Assembly: GCA_000403275.2 (NCBI GenBank)
Contig: KE159598.1
Span: 388,128 to 452,127 of the forward strand
Reading direction: 5' to 3'
DNA from: Lachnospiraceae bacterium 28-4
Lineage (GTDB): Bacteria > Bacillota > Clostridia > Lachnospirales > Lachnospiraceae
DNA length: 64,000 bases
Part shown: one piece after another, positions 50,801 to 60,000 of the stretch
Numbering within the stretch: position 1 is the first letter of the stretch
Layout of the letters: each line of letters starts with the position of its first letter
Position numbers and translations under genes: made by a program
The notes under the pieces: generated by a model
Told to the model about the DNA's origin: nothing
Database searches by the model: none
The model's input: the letters and a program-made list of their open reading frames with translations, nothing else

Positions 50801-52864
50801 GGGAAGGCAGAAGTATCTGTTTTTTCGGCGGCGGAAGGGAAGTGGATGCCGGTCATGAGGGCAGAGGCAAGCGAAGGGGAGAAATGGAAAACGGACGACA
50901 GGAGTCCAAAAAACGAGAAAAAGGAATGGCTGGAAATAAGCGGAGACGCGGCTTATGAAATACTGCAAAGAAAGTCGCTGCATTATAGAGGAAGCTTCCG
51001 CAGGATAGAGAAAGCCTGGATCGGGGAGAATGAAATTTTCTGTCAGTTGACGGCGGAAAACGGCCGCTTAAAAAAAGAGGCGCTTGCAGGAACTTTGGAT
51101 GCCATGCTGCAGGCGGCGGCATTGGCGGGCAGCCGTGATATTGCATTTGACAGGAAATATATGATGCTGCCGGTGGGGATGGAAAAGGCGAGGCTGTCCT
51201 ATAGGGAGGAAAAGGAATATGCAGGGCTTTATGTCCACGCAGCGATATGGGAAAGGGAAGAGCCGGTCTGGAAAGCGGATTGCAGACTTTATGACGAAAG
51301 CGGCAGTCTGTTGGCGGAATTTCACCAGGTATCTTTTGAAAAAAAAGAAAAGGCAGAGACGGAGGAAATCAATACCTATAGGTTTCAGTGGGAAGAGATA
51401 AAAAGAAAAGAAGAAAGTAAAGGCAAGGCAACGGTTTTTCTTGCGGGACAGGATATAGAAACAGATATATTCCGTTTGTTGGCGCTGATCAGGAATTATC
51501 GGAGAAAGGAACGCCGCATGGTTATCGTAACAGAAAATGCAGTGAAGGTTTTGCCCGGGGACGAAGTGAAGGGCTACCGACAGGCAGGACTCTGGGGGCT
51601 GGTGCGGTGTATTCGGGCAGAAAGGCCGGATCTGGAAATATGTTTGCTCGATATGGATGAGAGGGGAAGGATAGGCGATAACGGAAAATATTTTTCGGAC
51701 GGACAGGATTTTTCCTATGTACCGGAAGGGGAATGGGAGGCGGCATATAGAAATGGTACGCTTTATGGGCTTCGGGCGGTACCGGTCAAAGAGAGAAAGG
51801 ACGGCAGGGAAAGGCATATGCAGGGAATCACGGCGGTTCTGACGGGAGCTTCCGGGGGTTTGGCATTTCCCTATGCGTTATGGATGGCCGCTGCGGGGGC
51901 GGAAAGGATCGCGCTTGTTTCCAGGCAAAGGTCGAAAAGACTGGAGATTTTATTGGAAGCGCTGGATTATTATAGATTGCAGGGAAAATACATAAGGGCC
52001 GATGTGACGGACAGGAAACAGATAGAAAGAGGCTTGGAACAGCTGGAGGAGGAAGGATGGTTCGAAGGAAAGGAAAAAATATTCTGCCATTTGGCCGGTT
52101 ATAGTGAAGACTGTCCTTATGAGGAGATTACGCCTTCTATTCTAAAGAAGCATTTGGAACCCAAAATGAAAGGGGCGGAAAATTTATCCGGGCTGGCGCA
52201 GCGATGGGAAAGCCAGCTTGTTCTCATCGGTTCCATAACCGCCGTGCTGGGGAATCCGGGGCAGGGATGTTATGGGGCGGCAAACAGCATGCTTCAGTCC
52301 TTTGCGGAATATGGAGGATATCGGCTGGAGGGCTTTGGCGCGTTGGATACCGGGATGGCCGTCAGGGAAAAAAGAGTCAGCCATGCGTTGCAGATGCAGG
52401 GTATCGGAATTATGGAAAGTTACAATGCAGTCCGGTGCAGGAAAGAATGCGGGGCGGAGATAGGGTATACGGCAAAGCTGGACTGGCGGAAAGTAATGGA
52501 CTATCGGAATATGCAAAAGGACAATAAATTCCAATTCGTCAGGGCGGAAGAGGAATCCGGGGATATTTTGGGAGAAACATACGGAGAGGGGAATAGGGAG
52601 GAGAAAGAAAAGATTCTGCAAAAGCTGCTGCAAACTATTTTTGCCGAAGTGCTTGGAATGGAGGAAGACGAAGTATCTTTGGACAGGAACACGGATACCA
52701 TGGGCATCGATTCTTTGAGCGCTGCTTTTATCGCCGGAAAAATCAGGCAGAAGACGGGCAGCAGCATGACGCCGGCCATGGCGGCAGGGGCGTTTACTCT
52801 CAGGGATATGGCCATGGGCATCGTCCAGGAGAGGGAAAGCGCAGAATCCGGGGAACGGTCATAG
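47843..52864 (+). CDS. Single-module type I polyketide synthase (KS-AT-DH-KR-ACP)
   Basis: The protein is 1673 aa; ATG 47855 is an alternative start. KS (about 5-430): Cys178 in DTACSSSL, His313 in HGTGT, His350 in KSNIGHTE. AT (about 540-850): Ser630 in GHSAGE, His728 in AYHSW. DH (about 910-1150): His935 in HKAEGECYLPG (HxxxGxxxxP) and Asp1086 in DAMLQ. KR (about 1340-1540): TGASGGLA, Ser1464 and Tyr1477. ACP (about 1590-1660): Ser1624 in GIDSL. All five domains keep their catalytic residues. There is no enoyl reductase, thioesterase or phosphopantetheinyl transferase nearby. A lone reducing module implies iterative use, perhaps giving a polyene or unsaturated acyl chain; the product and release step are unknown. 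Such synthases are unusual in gut Clostridia. Confidence 0.93.
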   Translation: MEKGMDEKRVAVIGMGCRYAGAKNPEGLWRLLKNGEGESMPMSFRFPQFQEYYHSDHRAAGKFYNDRAFFLKEDLSAFDADFFRISYKEAKRMDYQQRLLLQVSYEALTDAGMEIKGSGTGVFIGAFMQDFLTNTMQKENYEKLGGHHATGSSIGMLAARLSYFYDIHGPSMTVDTACSSSLTALHLAVESIRRGDCGAALCGGVNIMTEIGNFITLSKGGFLSRQGVSSAFGKEADGYARGEGAGVLVLKELGQALRDQDRIYCEIIKTAVNHDGSKKGVSYPNGDAQQKLLCQIYGGNGVPIDDIGYLEAHGTGTRAGDRTETEALERVFRDRKKILPIGSLKSNIGHTEAAAGIASVIKAILILQHGEIPPTLHCEEKNPSIPFADYRIRPVEKTEGIWPAKDGRIYVGINSFGFGGANAHAYIGSLAESGEQEGNSGKTAESKDILFLSANSMLSLRNMAGDYKYAIQAGGLKKEDLGEICRCAKWRRPHHLPFRLAVYAPDRMRLANGLTEFENGKMGSGWLCRQRNKDYKKQAAVFSGMGNQTESMGKDLYRNFTVFREQFCRCGREYEKYSDRSLKKVMESGTAPDYFYRVSFLQSYHLAYQISLFALLVSEGVEFCGCVGHSAGELAAFYCSGLLTLEETFRIAWHRGKCQEKLQGKGKMLAVRMSRKEADFLCEKSGGLVSLGVENGENRMVLSGDLAELEEIEKRRGGKFLKGSMAYHSWQMDEVEEEFRRSVREPERGAAAHEAGAGGKTAAGIAAGMALYSTVYGDRMEENAYEVSYWWNNIRNTVEFAKALKAMKRDGFDSFMEIGVTPVLMPSIAEEFYDRDFSCIAVQPEKETGTETEIFCRAMMQVYVNRVPANFRAGGNKCGNLSLPGYRWDKKKLPVEMPDQEWEKPDPFLGRKEGLPLDIWKNRINLASHDWLKGHKAEGECYLPGVFYAAMLDRAGIREWKNMEILRPVILHPFRDTVLSFVPYPSGKAEVSVFSAAEGKWMPVMRAEASEGEKWKTDDRSPKNEKKEWLEISGDAAYEILQRKSLHYRGSFRRIEKAWIGENEIFCQLTAENGRLKKEALAGTLDAMLQAAALAGSRDIAFDRKYMMLPVGMEKARLSYREEKEYAGLYVHAAIWEREEPVWKADCRLYDESGSLLAEFHQVSFEKKEKAETEEINTYRFQWEEIKRKEESKGKATVFLAGQDIETDIFRLLALIRNYRRKERRMVIVTENAVKVLPGDEVKGYRQAGLWGLVRCIRAERPDLEICLLDMDERGRIGDNGKYFSDGQDFSYVPEGEWEAAYRNGTLYGLRAVPVKERKDGRERHMQGITAVLTGASGGLAFPYALWMAAAGAERIALVSRQRSKRLEILLEALDYYRLQGKYIRADVTDRKQIERGLEQLEEEGWFEGKEKIFCHLAGYSEDCPYEEITPSILKKHLEPKMKGAENLSGLAQRWESQLVLIGSITAVLGNPGQGCYGAANSMLQSFAEYGGYRLEGFGALDTGMAVREKRVSHALQMQGIGIMESYNAVRCRKECGAEIGYTAKLDWRKVMDYRNMQKDNKFQFVRAEEESGDILGETYGEGNREEKEKILQKLLQTIFAEVLGMEEDEVSLDRNTDTMGIDSLSAAFIAGKIRQKTGSSMTPAMAAGAFTLRDMAMGIVQERESAESGERS

Positions 52865-53038
52865 CTGCAATTTATCCATGTGCGGTCTGACAGGCTGGCC
52901 TATAGGAAGGAAAGGCTGTTGGAGGGATTATGTAACAGGCGCCGGTTTCATAAGACAGGACAGGGATAAAATGTGCGTGATAAATAGAAGAAACAAATCT
53001 TTAAAGAAGACTTGTAAAAGAAAAAAGGAGGAATTGGA

Positions 53039-54541
53039 ATGGACGAAGAAACCAGGATGGAAGAAGTGGCGGCAATCAAGGGGATGCCAGTTAGGCGGAA
53101 TATGCATATTAAGCTGAAACAAGCGGTTCCAAGCGGTTATCCGACGGAAAAAATGAAAAGCCAGTTAGCAGCCGTAGGGCTGAATTGCGAAGAAACGTCG
53201 GAAGAAAGGCTGAAGCAATATAAGGAAGAGGTACTCAGGGATTTTCCGGAGGGAAACAGGCAGACTTTTTATATTGCCAAGGGAACGCCGAAAAGGAGCC
53301 AGGTTTATTCCTGCATGGCAGGGACTGACGGGAAAAAGATGAATGATGTCAGTTATTTGAAAGCTCTTGGCATTGAGGAAGTGGAAGTGAACGGAAGCTG
53401 GGTGATCGATGATGACGCCGGCGGCTACCGCAGAGATTTGTGCTATATTTCATACGCGCCTCATTTTGACTATTTAAGAGACAATTTTCCAGGTATTTTC
53501 CCGGGTTCCTATGCGGGGGAAAAGAAAGTAATCAATGAGCCTACAGGGGCGGCTATCCGCGATTCTTTCAAGACAATAGCCATGACGGTATGCACGACGA
53601 TAAAAAGCGGGATTCAGAAGGCGGATTTGGAATCGGTTGTTTCCACGATCTTAGGTGATAATACATCCGAGAACCCGAAAGATTATGTACAGGACGATGT
53701 GCTTTATACTTATTTGGTAAACGGCTATGATCCGGAAACAGAGACGGCGGTTTCCGTAGGGGTTCTGGCTGTGAAATATTCTATTCAGATTAAAGATTAC
53801 AAGGATAAGTCGGATCACAAGGACGGGCGCTATAACGATGCCGTCATACAGGCGGAGGCAAGGTTTGTTTCCTACAGCAAAGAGGAAGACATTAAGAGGG
53901 ATATAGAAAACCTGGCAGGTTTTCAGAATCGGATCATGGATATGGAAGCGCCGCAGGATATGGATGCAGAAGAGGAAATGCTGGAAGCAATACCGATTGT
54001 GAAGAAAAAAGTCACCGTACATACCAATCAGCCGCCGGCAAATGAGGAAACCTTTAAAACCGGCATGCCTTTGGCGGGGGTTGGAGACTATGCGGACACG
54101 ATGATTTTCTTCTGCCCGGATTTTGAAAATGTGGGTTATATCGATAATTTGGAATCGAGCGTCAAAACGACCTATAGCAGAAGCGTCACCGTTGGATTTG
54201 AAAATACGGCGGGAATAAGCATATCCGCAGAGATTTCAATGGAAATGGATTTTGTCGTTGCAAAATATGGAGTGAAGATGGGCGTCAGCATGTCGCTGAC
54301 AAGCGCATGGAACCAAAGTCAGACAGAGACTTTGACCTTTGAAGTAGGGCCCGGGGAAGAGGCGTATTTATATCAGGGCAAGCTGAGAAGCATCATATTA
54401 AGATACAATCCGGCTAACAATATGTTTGAATATATAAACAGCTCATTGAATTCCTTCCATTCCGATGCCGTGAAAACGACAAGAGAACCGATCGTGGATC
54501 CGAAGACAAAAGCAATATGGCAGGAGATGAAAAAAGAATAA
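53039..54541 (+). CDS. Possible aerolysin-like beta-pore-forming protein
   Basis: The protein is 500 aa without a signal peptide. The N-terminal 300 residues are mixed alpha/beta and not recognised. Residues about 360-470 show alternating hydrophobic/Ser/Thr strands (SRSVTVGFENTAGISISAEI, then MSLTSAWNQSQTETLTFEV) like the membrane-insertion region of aerolysin/ETX-MTX2 proteins. AAGGAGG precedes the start. It lies 174 bp after the polyketide synthase, same strand, with no clear terminator between. The pore-former call rests on pattern only; an unrelated beta-rich protein is possible. Confidence 0.55.
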   Translation: MDEETRMEEVAAIKGMPVRRNMHIKLKQAVPSGYPTEKMKSQLAAVGLNCEETSEERLKQYKEEVLRDFPEGNRQTFYIAKGTPKRSQVYSCMAGTDGKKMNDVSYLKALGIEEVEVNGSWVIDDDAGGYRRDLCYISYAPHFDYLRDNFPGIFPGSYAGEKKVINEPTGAAIRDSFKTIAMTVCTTIKSGIQKADLESVVSTILGDNTSENPKDYVQDDVLYTYLVNGYDPETETAVSVGVLAVKYSIQIKDYKDKSDHKDGRYNDAVIQAEARFVSYSKEEDIKRDIENLAGFQNRIMDMEAPQDMDAEEEMLEAIPIVKKKVTVHTNQPPANEETFKTGMPLAGVGDYADTMIFFCPDFENVGYIDNLESSVKTTYSRSVTVGFENTAGISISAEISMEMDFVVAKYGVKMGVSMSLTSAWNQSQTETLTFEVGPGEEAYLYQGKLRSIILRYNPANNMFEYINSSLNSFHSDAVKTTREPIVDPKTKAIWQEMKKE

Positions 54542-54586
54542 GAAAATACCGTTGATTATCTTTCTGATAGTTTAGCACTAAACGGC

Positions 54587-54631
54587 ATGGATACAAAATA
54601 GTTTACAACTTGCAGACTATTTTGTATCCAT
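54587..54631. repeat. Perfect 16-bp hairpin over the 3' end of the DUF1016 gene
   Basis: ATGGATACAAAATAGT (54587-54602) pairs with ACTATTTTGTATCCAT (54616-54631). The DUF1016 stop codon (54617-54619) lies within one arm. A second perfect palindrome, GTTTAG-CA-CTAAAC, is at 54570-54583. It may act as a terminator for the minus-strand gene or mark an insertion boundary. Confidence 0.6.
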
Positions 54632-55708
54632 CATTTTTGCGACTTCAGACTCCAGCGTTTCTATTGTAGGAAGACTATGTTGATATTCTTTGCTGAGCGC
54701 ATTGCTTAATTCATACCCTGTAATACCAATCGGCTGTGAAACTTCTTCCAAAGAATATTCCGCCACAACATTATCCTTATCCTTGCAAATAATCAGACCT
54801 ATTGCCGGATTATCGCCATTTCCTGTTAATTGCTTATTTACTGCTGTAACGTAAAAATTTAATTTTCCAACATACTCCGGTTCAAATCTCTTTGTTTTAA
54901 GTTCTACAACAACATAACAATGAAGTTTTATGTGATAAAACAGCAAATCAATATAAAATTCACGCTCCCCAACCTGTAAATGAACCTGACGTCCCACATA
55001 GGAAAAACCTGTTCCCAACTCTAACAAGAACTGTGTAATCTGATTTACCAGAGCATTTTCCAATTCTTTTTCATCATAATCATCCCGCATTGATAAAAAA
55101 TCAAAACTATATGGATCTTTTAACGTTTGTATTGCCAAATCTGAAGCTTTAGTAGGAAGTTTATCCTTAAAATTCGTAATGGCTCTTCCCTTACGTTCAT
55201 ATAATCCGCTTTCAATCTGATGTTCCAATACATCTCGACTCCAATTATTTTCCAAAGTATACTGTGCATAAAAAACAGCTTCACGTACATCTTTACATTT
55301 AAAAATGATACGCTGATTATGTCCCCACGGAATTGTTGTTATCAGCCGGAAAATATCATCACACCTCAATTCGTCTACAACTTGTTGACCATTTACAGCT
55401 TCTGCATAAAAGCGATACCATAACCGCATCGTTTTCAAATTCGTTTCTGAAAATCCCGCCATATCAGGAAAGGTGTTTTTTAAGTCAATACTCATTTGCC
55501 GCAAAAGACCTTCTCCCCACTTTGAATGTTTCTGCCGATTTACTATATCCTCGCCAATATGCCAATACAGTTCTAATAGTTCTCTATTGACTTTAATAGA
55601 TGCTTTAATCTGACTGTTCTTAATCCTGTCTTTAATCAAAGCAATCCATTCTCTATATTCATCAGTCACGATAAATTTTACCTCTTGCTTTTTGATGCCA
55701 GTTTTCAT
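54617..55708 (-). CDS. DUF1016/YhcG-type PD-(D/E)XK nuclease-like protein
   Basis: The protein is about 363 aa. The N-terminal DUF1016 region (VNRELLELYWHIGEDIV, KTMRLWYRFY) is followed by a C-terminal PDDEXK nuclease domain with FYIDLLFYH and VVELKTKRFEPEYVGKLNFY. Members are associated with mobile elements and restriction systems; activity here is unproven. The start at 55708 follows GGAGG. Its AT-rich composition contrasts with the flanking operons, suggesting acquisition. No methylase is adjacent. Confidence 0.85.
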   Translation of the reverse strand: MKTGIKKQEVKFIVTDEYREWIALIKDRIKNSQIKASIKVNRELLELYWHIGEDIVNRQKHSKWGEGLLRQMSIDLKNTFPDMAGFSETNLKTMRLWYRFYAEAVNGQQVVDELRCDDIFRLITTIPWGHNQRIIFKCKDVREAVFYAQYTLENNWSRDVLEHQIESGLYERKGRAITNFKDKLPTKASDLAIQTLKDPYSFDFLSMRDDYDEKELENALVNQITQFLLELGTGFSYVGRQVHLQVGEREFYIDLLFYHIKLHCYVVVELKTKRFEPEYVGKLNFYVTAVNKQLTGNGDNPAIGLIICKDKDNVVAEYSLEEVSQPIGITGYELSNALSKEYQHSLPTIETLESEVAKMMDTK

Positions 55709-56136
55709 TTTTTCCTCCATAGCATGCATCAATTCGTCATAAAATCATTCATTGTTGCATAAAATTTTCTATTTTTTTAAATCCATAATATTTTAACTCA
55801 CTTTTAAATTTCGATTTATTGTTTTATATTGGGGAAAATTATACCATACTCAATTACAAAAAACAATTTCCGTTCTAACGGCAAAACCGTTTGCACTATT
55901 TCGGCGGTTGGTGGTAGGTTTTGCGCCCTTTCTTCCGGCTCCGTTTCCCACCGCCCTGTTCCGCTTCCCCAGCCCCGTTTGGCTTCCTCCGCCATGGCGT
56001 TTATAAAAATTGATTTCTGCGTTCGTGAGTCATTTATTATTGAAATATGAGTTATCTTGTGATAGTATGAAATGGCGTAGATATTGTGAGGATAAATAGG
56101 ATATATTGAGATGCAGAAGGAAATAGGTACAATGCG
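55709..56136. other. Intergenic region with a C-rich tract and inverted repeat
   Basis: No convincing gene is seen in this 428-bp stretch. GCAAAACC (55881-55888) and GGTTTTGC (55917-55924) form an inverted repeat. A pyrimidine-rich tract (about 55925-55995) resembles the one at 180-338. Short frames on both strands translate to low-complexity sequence and lack ribosome binding sites. Confidence 0.5.
56040..56068 (+). promoter_or_regulatory. Possible promoter of the regulator-M60 protein operon
   Basis: TTGAAA (56040-56045) and TAGTAT (56063-56068) are 17 bp apart, 70 bp before the regulator gene. The -10 is weak. Confidence 0.45.
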
Positions 56137-57087
56137 ATGGATGGAGATATTATTCGGAAAATTGATTTGAAAAAAGAAAATGAAGATAATGTGAGTCATC
56201 TATCTTTGACAGATGAGTCAGAGGCATTGATCCGCCGGTTTTTAACAAAGCAGATGGCCCGGATCATGCTGCTATTGGTGGATCATACGATGACCAATAA
56301 GGAAATTGCGGAAAAAATGGATCTGACATCCAGCGCGCTCAGCAATATTCTGCAAAGAATGAAGCGGTGCGAGGTGGAACTGCTGGAGATATATAAAAAG
56401 GAAAAATATGTGATATATTCCCTGACGCCGGCGGCACGTGCATATGCGGAAAAGAACCTGGTGCTGAAGGGGAAGGGCAGTGTAAGGCTGATAAAGGTCA
56501 ACGAAACGGACACTCTCGAATGGCAAAATTGCAGGAATGCTCTGGAAAAGCTGAAAGAAAGGCTGGGAGAGGATTGGGATGTGGAGTTTCCGCACTGCTG
56601 CTTCCTGCATTATGAGAATGGAGGAAAGAATGAGATCCCGGAAGCGCGCAGTTTCTTTGAAACGGCGGAAGAACTCATTATCAGAGAGCAGAATGGGCAG
56701 TGGAAAAGGATATTGGATGACTTGGAAAATGAGGTGTGCAGAAAATCCTACCTACGGTATGCGGATAAATTTATTTTTATCAGAAAGCTATGTTTTTTGG
56801 ATGCAGAAAACTGGAAAATGGCATACCGGCTGATAGATGATGTTTTTTGCGGGGAAGAGGTACGCATCAGCTATGATTTTCTGGCAGACAGCGGGGATCT
56901 GAGCAAGGAAGAGATCGTCGGGATGGTAAAGGCTTTGGCGGACATCAGGAAACAATCGCAGGAAAGGGATTTGTCGGGGAAAGAATTTCTCAATGAATGG
57001 GAGAGGTATTTTATGCCTCATGAAAAGCTGGTTTATTTTATTGCTGAAAAGTATGCTTTTACGAAAGGAAAGGGAGAAAGAATATGA
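56137..57087 (+). CDS. Winged-helix regulator (MarR/ArsR-like) coupled to the surface protein
   Basis: The protein is 316 aa. Residues about 30-105 contain a winged helix (MTNKEIAEKMDLTSSALSNI). The rest (about 120-316) is a helical domain I do not recognise, perhaps a ligand sensor. Its stop overlaps the start of the next gene (ATGA at 57084), so regulator and surface protein are made together. The start site at 56137 has only a weak purine-rich signal upstream. Confidence 0.72.
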   Translation: MDGDIIRKIDLKKENEDNVSHLSLTDESEALIRRFLTKQMARIMLLLVDHTMTNKEIAEKMDLTSSALSNILQRMKRCEVELLEIYKKEKYVIYSLTPAARAYAEKNLVLKGKGSVRLIKVNETDTLEWQNCRNALEKLKERLGEDWDVEFPHCCFLHYENGGKNEIPEARSFFETAEELIIREQNGQWKRILDDLENEVCRKSYLRYADKFIFIRKLCFLDAENWKMAYRLIDDVFCGEEVRISYDFLADSGDLSKEEIVGMVKALADIRKQSQERDLSGKEFLNEWERYFMPHEKLVYFIAEKYAFTKGKGERI

Positions 57088-60000
57088 AACGAAAGATAGC
57101 CTGGCTGCTGGCATTTTGCCTGGTTGCAGCATGGATTCTTCCGGTTCGGGCAGCGGATCCGAACGGAGCGAGTGTACAAAAAGAGAGGCAGAATGAAGGG
57201 GGAACTTTGTATGTTCCGCCGGAAGGAGATGCGGCAGGGGCGAAAGCCGTTCCGGGGCCAACGGATGCAGTGAACGGAACCATACCGGATAACGGAAACG
57301 TGCCGGGAGCGGCACCGGACGCAAAGCCGGACAATGCAGGAAGCACACCGGGAGGAGGAACGATAGGTGGAACGGAAAACACGCCGGGGGAAGGAACGAC
57401 GAACGGAACGGAAAATGCGCCGGGAGGAGGAACGATAACCGGGACGGAAAATGCGCCGGGAGGAGGAACGACGAACGGAACGGAAAACATGCCGGGAGGA
57501 GGAACGATAACCGGGACGGAAAACATGCCGGGGGGAGGAACGATAACCGGGACGGAAAACACACCGGGGGAAGGAACGATAACCGGGACGGAAAACACAC
57601 CGGGGGATGGAACGACGAACGGAACAGAAAACACGCCGGGGGGAGGAACGACAAACGGAACGGGAACTACTCCGGGGACAGCGCCGGATAACACGGTACC
57701 GGGCGATACGGCGGCACCCGGCGATACGGGAATGCCGGGAGTTGGAGGAATACCGGATAATAAAACGCCGGATGGAATAATACCCGATGGTACAATAAAG
57801 GACGATACAACGCCGGACGGTACGGAAGTGCCGGGAACAGAAATACCGGGTACGGAAACGCCGGTTTCTTCCGCGGATGACGAAGAATGGAATAAGGAAT
57901 ATGCGCCTTCCGATGCAAAAGGACGGGCGGAAGTGATATTGAGAAATGTACTTCCGATCGACGCATCGCAAAAGATTGCTTTGACGGTCAGGCTGGAAAG
58001 CGGAGACGGAAATGTAATAGCTGAGAAAGAAGAAGATCTCGGACGGGAAGCGGACGCCCACACAATATTGTTTGGCGGGCTTTTGCCAGGTACTTACCGC
58101 CTGAAAGTGGAAGAACGCGGCGGAGCCGGTTTCGGGTTTCTTCCTTATGAACAGGATATTGTAGTGGACGGGGATATTCGGACGGCGGAAATCCATACGG
58201 GCTTCGTAAACCTGGACGGCTTTGACTATAAAGAAGGCAGTCCCCATCCGGGCGTATTGCTGATCGGAGACGCCAACAGGGACGGGAGGATTGATGAAGC
58301 GGACAGGAATGCCATTATGGAGGCGATCAGCCGGGGAGAAAACGGAGTGCTGGCCGGCGATCCTAATGTGGAACTGACAGATCTGGACAAGGACGGAAAA
58401 ACAGACCTGGTGGATCTGCAATATTATGTCAACAGCAGGGCGAAACTGAACGAAAATGCGGATACCCGTGCTGTCCTTGCCGGAAATATCGCGCCGGAAG
58501 CAGTAAAGGTGAACATCGATACCGGAAATACGAAAGTGACGGGCGGCGATCCGTCAGCACTGCTGTCGGACGCATCTGTTCCGGTCGTTCTGGAAACCGT
58601 TCAGGGAGGAGCGATTACGGAACAAAATCCGGTGAAGATCGGCTTTAACCTTCAGAGCAAGGAGAAGGCGGAAAGGGGCGAATATGCCCATGTGGAGCAG
58701 ATTTTGATTTCTATGGGGCAAAATGCTGTGGAAAGCGGGGAATTGCTTCTGGAAACGGATGGGGAACCCATAAGCATCGAGATTGCCAACGGAATACAGG
58801 CGATGGAGGCGGCCAGATCTGTGCAGGAAGGCCGCAGCGAGGGGCTGCTCAAAATCGACCTGGGCGGCCAGATTGCCGTAAAAAAAGTGACTTTCAGGAT
58901 TACAGGAACGACAAATGGAGGAAGCCTGGCGGAAATTTCCAAAGTGGAATTTTTGAATGATATGGAAAAACGTATTTCGGAACCCTCTTTTAATATTCCC
59001 CAAATATTGTCGGCAACGGGCGGGAACCGGTCGTTTACTCTGACATGGGAAGCACAGACCAATATTACCGGTTACGAGGTGGAAATCCGATATGGCGGGG
59101 AAGTGGAAACGGTGCGTGTTGCCTCTAACAGCCTGGAAGTGAAATCTTTCCGCAATGGAAAGCTGACGAACGGAGAAACCTATGAAGCCCGCGTGAGATC
59201 GGTAAACGGCACATGGGCGGGGCCTTATGGGGAATGGGCATCGGTTGTTCCGGAAGCTTCCAGCAGACCGGATGCGCCGGACAATCTGAAAGCGGTAGGC
59301 GGGTATTGCTGCATCCGCATGAGCTGGAAAGATATGAAGGATACTGACAGCTACCAAGTATATTATAAAGAATTGGGAGAGAGTTCATTCCAAACAATTA
59401 CGGGCATCGAAAAGAACCAATACACCATTACCGGCCTGAAAGACCAGACGGGATATGAGGTATATGTGACAGGAGTGAATGCGCTGGGCGAGAGCGGGCC
59501 TTCCCTTCATTCGGAAGTATGGACGATTACGCTGAAGCCGGCCCAAATGCCGAAATATAAACTGATCAATGAATCCAACGGGGAGGGGAAAGTAAGCGCC
59601 CATATCGTGAGCGCGACCCACGGCAGGGGCGAGATGATAACAAGCGCCTTGGATAAGGACAGCCAGAGCGCTCTTGGAACGGTGGATAAAAATTTCGGTT
59701 CTTATTATCAGATTCTGGACTGGGATGACGGAGCGGAATATGTGGCAAACAATAAAGGGATTTTGTTTACGCTGGATGATTATTATGAAATGAGTTATAT
59801 TGCCTTTGCGGAACCGGAAGATATTGCCTCTTATGCCAAGGTATCGGTCTGCTATTTCGATGAAGAACATCCGAACGGAACATATGCGGAAAATGTGTCC
59901 GTTGTGCAGAGAACGGATGCCAACGGCAGAAAATATTATATGGTGAAACTGGCGGAGCCGATCCGGACGAATAAAATAAAACTCGGTTTTGCGCGGGGAT

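Noticed and set aside
55816-56199. Short frames on both strands in the C-rich intergenic region
   Set aside because: Low-complexity translations and no ribosome binding sites.
57369-57656. CRISPR array
   Set aside because: The 36-bp units are contiguous with no spacers and encode an in-frame protein repeat.
57033-58421. Long minus-strand frames (462 and 334 codons) opposite the surface protein
   Set aside because: Their repetitive translations mirror the Gly/Thr-rich repeats of the real gene and lack start signals.
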